From Bacillota bacterium (GTDB taxonomy: Bacteria; Bacillota; UBA4882; UBA10575), in contig JAAZDX010000187.1 of the NCBI GenBank assembly GCA_012512605.1, positions 1 to 5,961 of the forward strand: DNA of 5,961 nt. Reading direction: 5' to 3'. Each line of letters begins with the position of its first letter. Positions within the stretch are counted from its first letter, which is position 1. This document shows, piece after piece, positions 1 to 5,961 of the stretch. A model generated the notes under the pieces. The model searched no databases. It was given only the letters and a program-made list of their open reading frames with translations, and was not told the DNA's origin. The position numbers were made by a program, and so were the translations under genes.

Positions 1-857
1 ATGAAACCCAATTCCTCACAGAGGATCGCAAAGATAAAATCATTATGGCTTTCCGGTAAAAAACCCAAGCGTCCCTGGGTCCCTTGGAAAAGCCCATTCC
101 CGAAAAAGCGGCCGGACCCGACCGCAATGATCGCCTGCCGCACATTCCAACCGCTTCCCGTAGGGTCCCGGTCCGGATTGAGAAAGATCATCATCCGTTG
201 GATCTGGTACTCTTTAAACGGCAGAGGGGTCCCAAAATAGTAGTGGCCGGCAAAGAGCAAAACCAAAGCAACCACACCGGTCAGGATAATCCCCGCTAAA
301 AAGCGGCGGCTGTAACCGGCGATATACAGCATGACAAAGAAGAAAAAGATAAAAACAAGCGTGGTCCCCAAATCTGGCTGCAGTAGGATCAGCAGCAGCG
401 GAATGGCGATATGCACAAAGGGCGACCACAGATCCCAGAAGGATTCGGGATCCTCTTTCTCCGCTAAATGTTTGGCTAGCGTCAGAATCACCAACAACTT
501 CGCAAACTCCGAAGGTTGTAAGGAAAACCCACCGAGGTTAATCCAGGATTTCGCCCCTTTCACCTCCATGCCGAGGGGCGAAAGGACCAAAATCAGTAAA
601 ACAAGGTTTACCCCGTAGAGAATCTGGTACATCAGATCGGGCAGCCGGTAATCGCTGAACATGATTAGGATCATCCCGACAACCCCGATGACAGCAGCCA
701 TCAGTTGTTTTTTGACCAGCGCAAAAGGGTCGCCTCCGGTCAGATCGTAATTGTTTCTGGTCGCACTATAAACCATCACCAAACCGATGATGACCAAGAG
801 AAGAACAGAAACGAGCAGATAATAATCGATGTTTTTAAATGTCTTCTTATCCCACAA
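1..857 (-). CDS. rodA: RodA, SEDS-family peptidoglycan glycosyltransferase (3' end outside window)
   Basis: RodA polymerises lipid II into glycan strands during side-wall elongation, in the cytoplasmic membrane and paired with PBP2. I translated this frame by hand. It gives 285 uninterrupted residues with many hydrophobic spans: about 12-30, 52-67, 76-94, 117-131, 147-160, 165-180 and 187-204. SEDS hallmarks are present: KGAKSWINLGG at about 100-110, QPSEFAKL at 114-121, QPDLGTT at 160-166, and NPDRDPTGSGWN followed by RQAIIAVGSG at 227-249. The segment PESHNDFIFA at 268-277 includes Asp273, which matches the essential Asp of the large extracellular loop in characterised RodA proteins. The family is usually about 370-400 residues, so roughly the last quarter lies past the left edge. 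The start is TTG at 857: an in-frame TGA lies only three codons upstream, no other start fits between, and a good ribosome-binding site precedes the TTG. The gene follows minE by 36 nt. FtsW is the paralogue to consider, but the mre/mrdA context favours RodA. Confidence 0.96.
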   Translation of the reverse strand, partial: MWDKKTFKNIDYYLLVSVLLLVIIGLVMVYSATRNNYDLTGGDPFALVKKQLMAAVIGVVGMILIMFSDYRLPDLMYQILYGVNLVLLILVLSPLGMEVKGAKSWINLGGFSLQPSEFAKLLVILTLAKHLAEKEDPESFWDLWSPFVHIAIPLLLILLQPDLGTTLVFIFFFFVMLYIAGYSRRFLAGIILTGVVALVLLFAGHYYFGTPLPFKEYQIQRMMIFLNPDRDPTGSGWNVRQAIIAVGSGRFFGNGLFQGTQGRLGFLPESHNDFIFAILCEELGF

Positions 858-863
858 CTTTCG

Positions 864-871
864 TCACCTTT
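864..871 (-). promoter_or_regulatory. Ribosome-binding site of rodA
   Basis: AAAGGTGA on the coding strand matches the 3' end of 16S rRNA and lies 6 nt upstream of the TTG at 857. It overlaps the in-frame TGA stop at 864-866, which rules out any longer form of RodA. This site decides the start codon. Confidence 0.8.
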
Positions 872-893
872 TTCTTTAACGCCAGCGGCGGTG

Positions 894-1145
894 TTACTCG
901 ACAGCGCGACGCACCTTCACTACGGGAATATTGGCGACTAGTTCGGCCTTTGATTCGGTGGCGTTCAGTTCAATCTCGATCTCATCTTCTTCAATCTCCA
1001 CATATTCGGAGATGGCATTGATGATCTCTCCCCTTAGTTGCTCAAGCAGACCGGTGGAGACCTTCGCCCGGTCATGAACGAGGATCAGACGCAACCTTTC
1101 AACCGCCTGATTTTTGCTGGGGGATTCGTCACGAAACAATTTCAT
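894..1145 (-). CDS. minE: MinE, cell division topological specificity factor
   Basis: MinE drives pole-to-pole MinCD movement by binding membrane-bound MinD and stimulating its ATPase, which frees midcell for FtsZ. The protein has 83 residues, close to the usual 80-95. Residues 14-28 (AVERLRLILVHDRAK) are the conserved anti-MinCD segment. Residues 31-80 form the C-terminal topological-specificity domain, with an acidic stretch at 49-59 (VEIEEDEIEIE) and NIPVVKVRR near the end. The N-terminal membrane-targeting stretch before residue 13 is unusually short and polar: only Leu3 and Phe4 are hydrophobic, and Asp6 and Glu7 follow. In-frame TGA and TAG stops directly upstream of the ATG exclude a longer form. 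The ribosome-binding site is modest: AGGA 4 nt or AAGGGG 9 nt before the ATG. The gene is 46 nt downstream of minD. Its presence separates this organism from Bacillus-type Min systems. Confidence 0.96.
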   Translation of the reverse strand: MKLFRDESPSKNQAVERLRLILVHDRAKVSTGLLEQLRGEIINAISEYVEIEEDEIEIELNATESKAELVANIPVVKVRRAVE

Positions 1146-1191
1146 TCATTCCTACCCCTTTCCCTCCGCTTCTTCCTGGGCTCCACATACC

Positions 1192-1992
1192 CTATTTCCC
1201 ATTCAGTAACTTTAAGAACCGGCCAAAGAGTCCTGGTTCACCGTTGACCGTCATAAACGGAACCTCTTCGCCTTCCATCCGGCGGACAATATTGCGGAAA
1301 GCCTCCCCTGCTTTGGATTGACCGTTTAAAACAGCCGGTTCTCCTTTATTCGTCGAAATAATAATCTCCTCATCATCCGGGACAATCCCCAGCAGTTTTA
1401 TGGCTAAAATGTCATTAATGTCATCCACGTCCATCATATCGCCTTTGCGCACCATATCCGGGCGGAGCCGGTTCAAAATCAACACCGGTTCATAGATCTC
1501 TCGGTCTTGCAACAACCCGATGATCCGGTCGGCGTCACGGACCGCGGAGACCTCGGGAGTAGTCACGACAATCGCTTCTGTCGCTGCGGCCACCGCATTG
1601 TCAAAGCCCCGTTCAATTCCGGCCGGACAGTCCAAAAGAACGTAATCAAACTCCTCTTTTAATTCATCAATGATCGCAACCATCTGTTCCGGACTGATCG
1701 CATCCTTATTCCGCGTCTGTGCCGCCGGGAGCAGAAAAAGGTTGCTCAGCCTTTTATCCTTGATGAGCGCTTTATTAACCGAACGGCAGGTCTTCTCCGC
1801 CACTTCAACCAAGTCATAAATGATCCGGTTTTCTAGCCCCATCACCACGTCCAGATTGCGCAGGCCTATATCGGCATCGATCATCACCACTTTTTTATGG
1901 CGCAGGGCCAATCCGGTCCCGATATTCGCCACGGTTGTGGTCTTTCCGACGCCACCTTTTCCGGAAGTTACAACGATCACCCGTCCAGCCAT
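1192..1992 (-). CDS. minD: MinD, septum-site-determining membrane ATPase
   Basis: MinD is a ParA/MinD-family ATPase. In the ATP state it dimerises on the membrane and recruits MinC; MinE then triggers hydrolysis and release. The 266 residues match the family length. The deviant Walker A motif GKGGVGKTT is at 11-19, with both Lys12 (signature lysine) and Lys17. The switch region MIDADIGLRNLD is at 37-48, and Walker B VLLDCPAGIE is at 118-127. The C-terminal residues 251-266, including LFGRFLKLLNGK, form the amphipathic membrane-targeting helix that separates MinD from soluble ParA or Mrp relatives. The start is ATG preceded by AAAGGAGG with a 7 nt spacer. The gene begins 20 nt after the minC stop and ends 46 nt before minE, so co-transcription is very likely. 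Nothing is missing or disrupted. Confidence 0.98.
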   Translation of the reverse strand: MAGRVIVVTSGKGGVGKTTTVANIGTGLALRHKKVVMIDADIGLRNLDVVMGLENRIIYDLVEVAEKTCRSVNKALIKDKRLSNLFLLPAAQTRNKDAISPEQMVAIIDELKEEFDYVLLDCPAGIERGFDNAVAAATEAIVVTTPEVSAVRDADRIIGLLQDREIYEPVLILNRLRPDMVRKGDMMDVDDINDILAIKLLGIVPDDEEIIISTNKGEPAVLNGQSKAGEAFRNIVRRMEGEEVPFMTVNGEPGLFGRFLKLLNGK

Positions 1993-1999
1993 AAAGACT

Positions 2000-2007
2000 C
2001 CTCCTTT
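2000..2007 (-). promoter_or_regulatory. Strong ribosome-binding site of minD
   Basis: AAAGGAGG on the coding strand lies 7 nt before the minD ATG, within the 20 nt minC-minD gap. The same 8-mer at the same spacing precedes the ATG of mreD. It fixes the minD start and fits a Bacillota host. Confidence 0.85.
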
Positions 2008-2012
2008 ATCTC

Positions 2013-2651
2013 CTATAATCGCTCAACAACAATCTTTTCCCCTTTGATGTAAGCAACCTCCGGGCCTTGCCGCCCTTTCCTTTCTTCCGGGGCGCGCGAA
2101 AAAATATGAGCGATCCGCAATTGAACCGGGGCTAAAGTAAAAGCAATGATCTCCGCTTTAACGTTTCCCCCGGCTCCAGCATGGGCAATCCCCCTTAAGG
2201 CACCCAAAACAATGATATCCCCGGTCGCCACAATCTCGCCTCCGGGGTTCAAATCCCCTTTAACGACAATATCGCCCTCATTTTCCAACCGTTGCCCGTT
2301 ACGGACGGTTCCTTTGACCAGTAAAACACCGGTGGTTGCCGGTGGCCGTTTTTCAGGCCGCGGGTTAAATTTTTTCCGGAGCCCCGGATTGAAACCTTTG
2401 ATCCGGATCCGGTATTGCGCCAACACTTTTTTCAAACCGGCCAGTTCGCCGGGGGATAATTGGCGCTCGCCCAGTTCAACCAAGATGGCACCGCCCTGAA
2501 AAAAACCTTTGGCTTGGTTTAATTGCTGATCCAGTACTTCCAACCAGTGCCCAAAGGGTTCCCTTTCGGGAACAAACAGGGTCAACCCTTGCTTTAGTCC
2601 CTTAAAGACCAGTTGTTCATCGTGGACGGGCCTTGTCGCCGGTACTATCAT
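2013..2651 (-). CDS. minC: MinC, septum-site-determining protein (FtsZ inhibitor)
   Basis: MinC blocks FtsZ assembly away from midcell and is carried to the membrane by MinD. The 212 residues are slightly shorter than the usual 220-230. The N-terminal FtsZ-inhibitory domain spans about 12-88, starting with LVFKGLKQGLTL and ending near YRIRIKGFN. A Pro/Arg/Lys-rich linker follows at about 89-106. The C-terminal right-handed beta-helix domain covers about 107-187, with the repeating pattern VKGTVRNGQ, GDIVVKGDLNPGGEI, GDIIVLGALRGIAHAG and GNVKAEIIAF. A final strand pair is at 197-211 (PEVAYIKGEKIVVER). RNGQ at 117-120 corresponds to the RSGQ motif that contacts MinD in E. coli MinC. The ATG is the only start after an in-frame TAA upstream. 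Its ribosome-binding site is weak: AAGGTG 10 nt away, while a GAAGG abuts the ATG and is too close to act. The gene heads minCDE after a 115 nt gap from mrdA. Confidence 0.96.
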   Translation of the reverse strand: MIVPATRPVHDEQLVFKGLKQGLTLFVPEREPFGHWLEVLDQQLNQAKGFFQGGAILVELGERQLSPGELAGLKKVLAQYRIRIKGFNPGLRKKFNPRPEKRPPATTGVLLVKGTVRNGQRLENEGDIVVKGDLNPGGEIVATGDIIVLGALRGIAHAGAGGNVKAEIIAFTLAPVQLRIAHIFSRAPEERKGRQGPEVAYIKGEKIVVERL

Positions 2652-2766
2652 CCTTCGCTCACACCTTAGGCAATTTTATCTTTTTATTCCACACCGCAGT
2701 TGGAAATTCCTCCCGTCGGTCTTGGTCTTCCGTTGCCCGAATCGTCTTAACGGAAAGCGCATCCGA
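2652..2766 (-). other. mrdA-minC intergenic gap, possible minC leader
   Basis: This 115 nt gap is the longest non-coding stretch in the window. It holds a 7 bp inverted repeat near the mrdA stop, a purine-rich GGGAGGAA at 2707-2714 on the coding strand, and an A-rich stretch including TAAAAT at about 2673-2678, upstream of minC. TAAAAT resembles a -10 box, but I find no good -35 box at 16-18 nt from it, so I do not call a promoter. No U-run follows the inverted repeat, so I do not call a terminator. A start point for minCDE transcription inside this gap is plausible but unproven. Confidence 0.4.
2728..2755 (-). repeat. Short inverted repeat (hairpin) after the mrdA stop
   Basis: TTCCGTT at 2728-2734 and AACGGAA at 2749-2755 are perfect reverse complements separated by 14 nt. 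A G-U pair could extend the stem by one in mRNA. The hairpin starts 11 nt after the mrdA stop codon. No run of T follows on the coding strand, so it is not a standard intrinsic terminator. It could stabilise or process mRNA, or be chance. Confidence 0.4.
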
Positions 2767-4638
2767 TTACTCCCCGGCCCCTACGGTACTTACCGTTTCC
2801 GCGGTCGCCGGTTGATCCAGCCCAAAATAGGCTTCGTAGATCTTCCGGGCCACCGGTGCCGCCGCCTGGGAACCAAAGCCGCCTTCTTCAACCACGACAA
2901 CCACCACCAGTTCGGGATGATCGGCTGGCGCGTAGCTGGCAAAAAAGGCATAATCGTTCTTCCCGATATTCTCGGCGGTCCCCGTTTTTCCGGCCACCGG
3001 AATCCGGTCGAGCGGAAAGCCCTGGAAAACATAGCGGGCGGTTCCATCCGTCACGACCTGCTCTAAACCTTCCCGCACAATGGCCAGGTGCTCCGGTTTA
3101 ATCTTAATCTCCCGAACTACTTTCGGCGCAAATTTGGTCACTGTCTTCCCGGCAGCGGTGGTGATCTCCCGGACCAATTGGGGTTGATAAACCGTACCAC
3201 CACTGGCAATGGTGGAGTAGACCTGGGCCAGCTGCATTGGGGTCACATCAACAAAACTTTGGCCAATGGCAATCAGCGCCGTTTCCATCGGATACCAGGG
3301 TTCACCTCGCGCCTTTTTTTTCCATTCCGGGTCGCCGATCAATCCCTCCAGCTCCTCCGGCTCCAGGTTTAGGCCGGTCTTCGTACCCAAACCTAGCAGC
3401 CTGGCATAGGCCGCCAGTTTTTCCGGTCCCAATCGAAAGGCCAGCTCCGCCATGACGGTATTACAGGAGTTTTTCAAGCCGTCAACCACGCTCTGTTTGC
3501 CATGGGCCGGACTACACCTGAGCTGCCGGTTGCCAAACCGCACCACACCCGTACAGTTGAAAGTCTCCGCGGGATCAACCAAGTTTTCCTCCAGCGCGGC
3601 GAGGACGGTAATCGGTTTAAAGGTGGAGCCGGGCATGAATTTCCCCCGCGTTACCCGGTTGGAAAAGGGGTTCAACGGGTTATTGATCAATTCATTGAAG
3701 GCCGACCGCGAAATATTGCCCACAAAAAGGTTGGGATCAAACTCCGGATAACTAACCAGGGCGAGAATCCCGCCGCTACGGGGATCCAACACCACGATGG
3801 AGCCGGCGTTAGCCTTATTGACCTGTTCGTTGGTCTGGGTTTGGGCCCAAGCGATCTGATCACGGATCGCCTGTTCCGCCACAGCCTGCAAACGGGCATC
3901 GATTGTCAAGTGAAGATTATGACCGGGGACATACTTCTTTTCTTCCAATACTTTAATGGGCTGCCCCACCCGGTCCACTTCCCAGATCCGGATGGCCTCT
4001 TCCCCTTTGAGTTCATAGTCAAAGGTTCTTTCCAAACCCATCTTGCCGATTTCATCCCCAAGCCGGTACCCAAGACCGCGCCGCGGCGTCAGTTCATTTT
4101 CACTGATCTCACCGAGATAACCAAAAAGATGGGCACCCCATTCCCCTTTCGGGTAGTAACGAACCGGGTAATCTTCCACCACAACACCGGGCAGGTCCAG
4201 TTTTGCTTCCAGAATCTGGCCAATTGCCGCCGGATCCACATCCCTTTTCAACGGAACATACTGGTCCTTTTGGTATTTGGCGCTCTCTTCCATCATCTGA
4301 AACAACTCTGTTTCGGACAATTCCAAAACTTGGCTTAAAAAACGAACCACATAAGGGTTATCTTTAATATCTTCCGGAACGACGGACACAACATGCGAAA
4401 ACCGGCTGGTTACCAATAATTCGCCCCGCCGGTCATAAATGTTCCCCCGGGGGGCCGTAATCCGAATTGGCCGCATCCGGATACTACTTGATTCGGCGTA
4501 TTTTTCCTCTCCCTTAACAATCTGTAAATACCAAAGGCGGCAAAGGAGCACAGAGAAGATGAAGATCACCAAGATGCTCAGGAGTTTAACACTTCGCTCC
4601 AGTCCTTTTATTGTTCGGTTCTTCAACTCACGCACCAA
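2767..4638 (-). CDS. mrdA: Penicillin-binding protein 2, elongasome transpeptidase
   Basis: This is a class B PBP: a DD-transpeptidase that cross-links glycan strands made by RodA during side-wall growth, anchored in the membrane with its domains outside. It has 623 residues, typical of PBP2. A short basic N-terminus is followed by a single membrane anchor at about 19-40. The dimerisation/pedestal region starts near RITAPRGNIYDRRGELL (59-75) and runs to about 240. The transpeptidase domain covers about 278-602. All three active-site motifs are present: STFK at 338-341 (Ser338 nucleophile), SCN at 391-393 and KTGT at 551-554. A low-complexity tail follows from about 608. The start is ambiguous: TTG at 4638 has GAAGG 7 nt upstream, and GTG at 4635 is the next codon; the products differ by one residue. 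The gene overlaps the end of mreD by 11 nt (or 8), suggesting translational coupling. Gene context and the partner rodA favour PBP2 over the division-specific PBP3/FtsI. Confidence 0.97.
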   Translation of the reverse strand: MVRELKNRTIKGLERSVKLLSILVIFIFSVLLCRLWYLQIVKGEEKYAESSSIRMRPIRITAPRGNIYDRRGELLVTSRFSHVVSVVPEDIKDNPYVVRFLSQVLELSETELFQMMEESAKYQKDQYVPLKRDVDPAAIGQILEAKLDLPGVVVEDYPVRYYPKGEWGAHLFGYLGEISENELTPRRGLGYRLGDEIGKMGLERTFDYELKGEEAIRIWEVDRVGQPIKVLEEKKYVPGHNLHLTIDARLQAVAEQAIRDQIAWAQTQTNEQVNKANAGSIVVLDPRSGGILALVSYPEFDPNLFVGNISRSAFNELINNPLNPFSNRVTRGKFMPGSTFKPITVLAALEENLVDPAETFNCTGVVRFGNRQLRCSPAHGKQSVVDGLKNSCNTVMAELAFRLGPEKLAAYARLLGLGTKTGLNLEPEELEGLIGDPEWKKKARGEPWYPMETALIAIGQSFVDVTPMQLAQVYSTIASGGTVYQPQLVREITTAAGKTVTKFAPKVVREIKIKPEHLAIVREGLEQVVTDGTARYVFQGFPLDRIPVAGKTGTAENIGKNDYAFFASYAPADHPELVVVVVVEEGGFGSQAAAPVARKIYEAYFGLDQPATAETVSTVGAGE

Positions 4639-5134
4639 CCTTTAACCTTCGTTTGTCAAGTAGATCGAGGCCTTTTTTAAGCCCGAAATAGACCGGGGCT
4701 GTAAGAACCAGATTATACAGGCATAAGGGTAAAAGCGTCGCCCCGAGAAAGGAAAGGAATCCAAGCCGCCAACCAAAGGCCAACAAGATAGTGTAGGAAA
4801 AGAGTTCGGCAATAACGGTTCCGGCCAGAACCGTGCAGAGCGGAATGACCAGGTACCCTTTGAAAACCAGCCTTTCCAGATAACCGGTGCCAAACCCCAG
4901 GAGCCCCAGGATTGTTATGTTTATTCCCAAAATGCCGCTGCTGGCCAGATCTAAACAGAGTCCGGCAAGCAGCCCAAAATACAACCCCGGCCGGATCCCT
5001 TGTAACAAACCATAACAAATGGTGGTAACTAAAACCAGGTTCGGAATCACCCCAAAGAGAGAAAGATGGGGAAAGAGCGAAGTCTGTAGTGCCAACGGAA
5101 TAAGGACAAACAACACATACTTCCCAACCGTCAT
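4628..5134 (-). CDS. mreD: MreD, rod-shape-determining membrane protein
   Basis: MreD is an integral membrane partner of MreC in the elongasome; its exact biochemical role is not settled. The 168 residues match the family length. Hydrophobic spans lie at about 5-25, 31-46, 50-66, 70-88, 93-118 and 128-152, giving about six membrane passes. Family-like features are PNLVLVTT at 31-38, the stretch RPGLYFGLLAGLCLDLASS at 48-66 with GILGIN right after, and a basic C-terminus (DKRRLKVGA). The chosen start is ATG at 5134, because AAAGGAGG sits exactly 7 nt upstream. A GTG at 5155, overlapping the mreC stop, would add seven residues (reading MRKGGRG) that encode the ribosome-binding site itself, so it is unlikely. 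The gene begins 17 nt after the mreC stop and its end overlaps the start of mrdA. Confidence 0.95.
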   Translation of the reverse strand: MTVGKYVLFVLIPLALQTSLFPHLSLFGVIPNLVLVTTICYGLLQGIRPGLYFGLLAGLCLDLASSGILGINITILGLLGFGTGYLERLVFKGYLVIPLCTVLAGTVIAELFSYTILLAFGWRLGFLSFLGATLLPLCLYNLVLTAPVYFGLKKGLDLLDKRRLKVGA

Positions 5135-5141
5135 GCCCCTT

Positions 5142-5149
5142 CCTCCTTT
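5142..5149 (-). promoter_or_regulatory. Strong ribosome-binding site of mreD
   Basis: AAAGGAGG on the coding strand ends 7 nt before the ATG at 5134. It lies between the mreC stop and that ATG. It argues for the ATG over the upstream GTG at 5155. Confidence 0.85.
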
Positions 5150-5151
5150 CC

Positions 5152-5961
5152 TCACTTCTCCTTAACCACGTACAGATACTCCAACCGACTGAAGTCGGCG
5201 GCCGGTTCCAAATAGGCATATTGTTCATACCCGTCTTCCGAAGCGTATACTTCAACAAGGGTGCCGATCACTAGATTCTTGGGGAAAAACAAACTGGATT
5301 CCGAAGTTAAAATCCGGTCACCGGTTTGTAACTTAACACTCAAATCCGACGGTTTAACCAAACAAGTCCCCTTTTTGCCACCACCATAGATATAAACCAG
5401 TTCCCTGGTGCGTTCAATCACCCCGCTCATGCTGTTGCCGGGGCGGGGATCGGTCAGTAAAATAACCTCGGACGAGAAGGGTTCCACCCTGAGCAACCGT
5501 CCCGCCAGACCTTCCGCGGTGATCACCGGCATATTCCGGGTTAATCCGAAGTTACTTCCCTTGTCGATCGTGATCGTGGCACTTGTGTTACGGGGGTTTC
5601 TGGCGACCACCTCGACCGGGATCAATTCCAAAGTCGAAGCGATTTTGAACTGTAAAAGCTCCCGTAGCCGTTCGTTCTCCGCTTTTAACTGCTCCAGCTG
5701 GGATAGTTCCGTCGCCAGCTCGGAGAGGCGCCTCTGCATCTCGTCGTTCTCCCGACGCAATGCTCCCAATTCATTGATGGTCGTCCACGAATCCGTCACA
5801 AAAGTGGTCACGTAATAGATTCCCTTTTGGAAAGGGTACAAAACAAACTTAAACGCCTTCTCGAGCCAGATCTCCTTCTCCCTTTCTTGTGACGAGTAGA
5901 ACATCAACCCGGTAATAATCAGAAAACAACCAGCTAAAGTCTCCAGTATGCCCCGCTTTTG
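5152..5961 (-). CDS. mreC: MreC, rod-shape-determining protein (5' end outside window)
   Basis: MreC is a bitopic membrane protein whose outer domain contacts PBP2 and helps activate RodA-PBP2; it links MreB to wall synthesis. The open frame runs to the right edge without a stop, giving 269 visible residues. The first visible stretch is basic (QKRG), then a membrane anchor at about 4-21 (ILETLAGCFLIITGLMFY). A TTG at 5907 falls inside this anchor and would destroy it, so it is not the start; the true start lies just outside, probably only a few codons away. A coiled coil follows at about 62-106, rich in Leu, Glu and Arg (NELGALRRENDEM through ENERLRELLQF). The two beta-rich lobes of the MreC core follow from about 110, with GLAGRLLRVEPFSSEVILLTD and LQTGDRILTSESSLFFPKNL as recognisable segments. 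Family length is usually 270-300. mreB is the gene expected just upstream. Confidence 0.96.
   Translation of the reverse strand, partial: QKRGILETLAGCFLIITGLMFYSSQEREKEIWLEKAFKFVLYPFQKGIYYVTTFVTDSWTTINELGALRRENDEMQRRLSELATELSQLEQLKAENERLRELLQFKIASTLELIPVEVVARNPRNTSATITIDKGSNFGLTRNMPVITAEGLAGRLLRVEPFSSEVILLTDPRPGNSMSGVIERTRELVYIYGGGKKGTCLVKPSDLSVKLQTGDRILTSESSLFFPKNLVIGTLVEVYASEDGYEQYAYLEPAADFSRLEYLYVVKEK

Noticed and set aside
1..240. Plus-strand frame beginning at base 1
   Set aside because: It is antisense to rodA, whose SEDS motifs run unbroken through this segment on the minus strand.
2352..2363. RNGQ instead of RSGQ in the MinD-contact motif of MinC
   Set aside because: A single conservative change in a motif that varies among MinC proteins; not evidence of altered function.
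2673..2678. TAAAAT as a -10 promoter box for minC
   Set aside because: No acceptable -35 hexamer is found at 16-18 nt upstream on the coding strand, and A-rich runs are common before genes. It is mentioned only as a possibility.
2718..2729. Tandem GGTCTT repeat
   Set aside because: Only two copies of six bases; too short to be meaningful on its own.
3502..4338. A 278-codon open frame on the plus strand
   Set aside because: It lies fully antisense to mrdA, which has all PBP2 motifs. Its translation is rich in His, Pro, Arg and Phe and resembles no family I know. It is a compositional shadow.
5135..5155. GTG at 5155 as the start of mreD, overlapping the mreC stop
   Set aside because: The ideal AAAGGAGG site would lie inside the coding region, and no equally good site precedes the GTG. 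The ATG at 5134 fits better.
5408..5815. A 135-codon open frame on the plus strand
   Set aside because: It is antisense to the mreC core and coiled coil. Its Ser/Arg-rich translation is what the reverse of the MreC codons would give.

Overview
The window is one co-oriented block of cell-shape and division-site genes, all on the minus strand, read right to left: mreC (5' end cut by the right edge), mreD, mrdA (PBP2), minC, minD, minE and rodA (3' end cut by the left edge). Coding density is very high. The only gap over 50 nt is the 115 nt between mrdA and minC; no stretch over 300 nt lacks a gene. I found no tRNA, rRNA, mobile element, CRISPR array or clear rho-independent terminator.

The host is most likely a rod-shaped member of the Bacillota, on the Clostridia or deep-branching side. 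Evidence: near-perfect AAAGGAGG Shine-Dalgarno sites, TTG starts, the mre-mrdA-min-rodA gene order known from many clostridial genomes, and a true MinE (Bacillus subtilis lacks MinE and uses DivIVA/MinJ). Base composition is near even. The tetramer CCGG is strikingly common. The genus cannot be named from this sequence.

The right half (about 2770-5961) encodes the elongation machinery. MreC is the periplasmic scaffold and regulator, MreD its multispanning membrane partner, and PBP2 the transpeptidase of lateral-wall synthesis. The mreC-mreD gap is 17 nt and mreD overlaps mrdA, so these three genes look translationally linked. The middle (894-2651) encodes the complete Min oscillator: MinC (FtsZ inhibitor), MinD (membrane ATPase) and MinE (topological regulator). 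The left part (1-857) is RodA, the SEDS glycosyltransferase that works as a pair with PBP2, here separated from it by minCDE.

The block therefore joins side-wall elongation with placement of the division septum. All visible proteins keep their hallmark catalytic or binding motifs. The region is well conserved and not an accessory island, and I see no sign of a new system. The points worth a second look are small: a very short N-terminal membrane-targeting segment in MinE, a hairpin and an orphan ribosome-binding-like site in the mrdA-minC gap, weak starts on the PBP2/RodA pair, and the CCGG excess.
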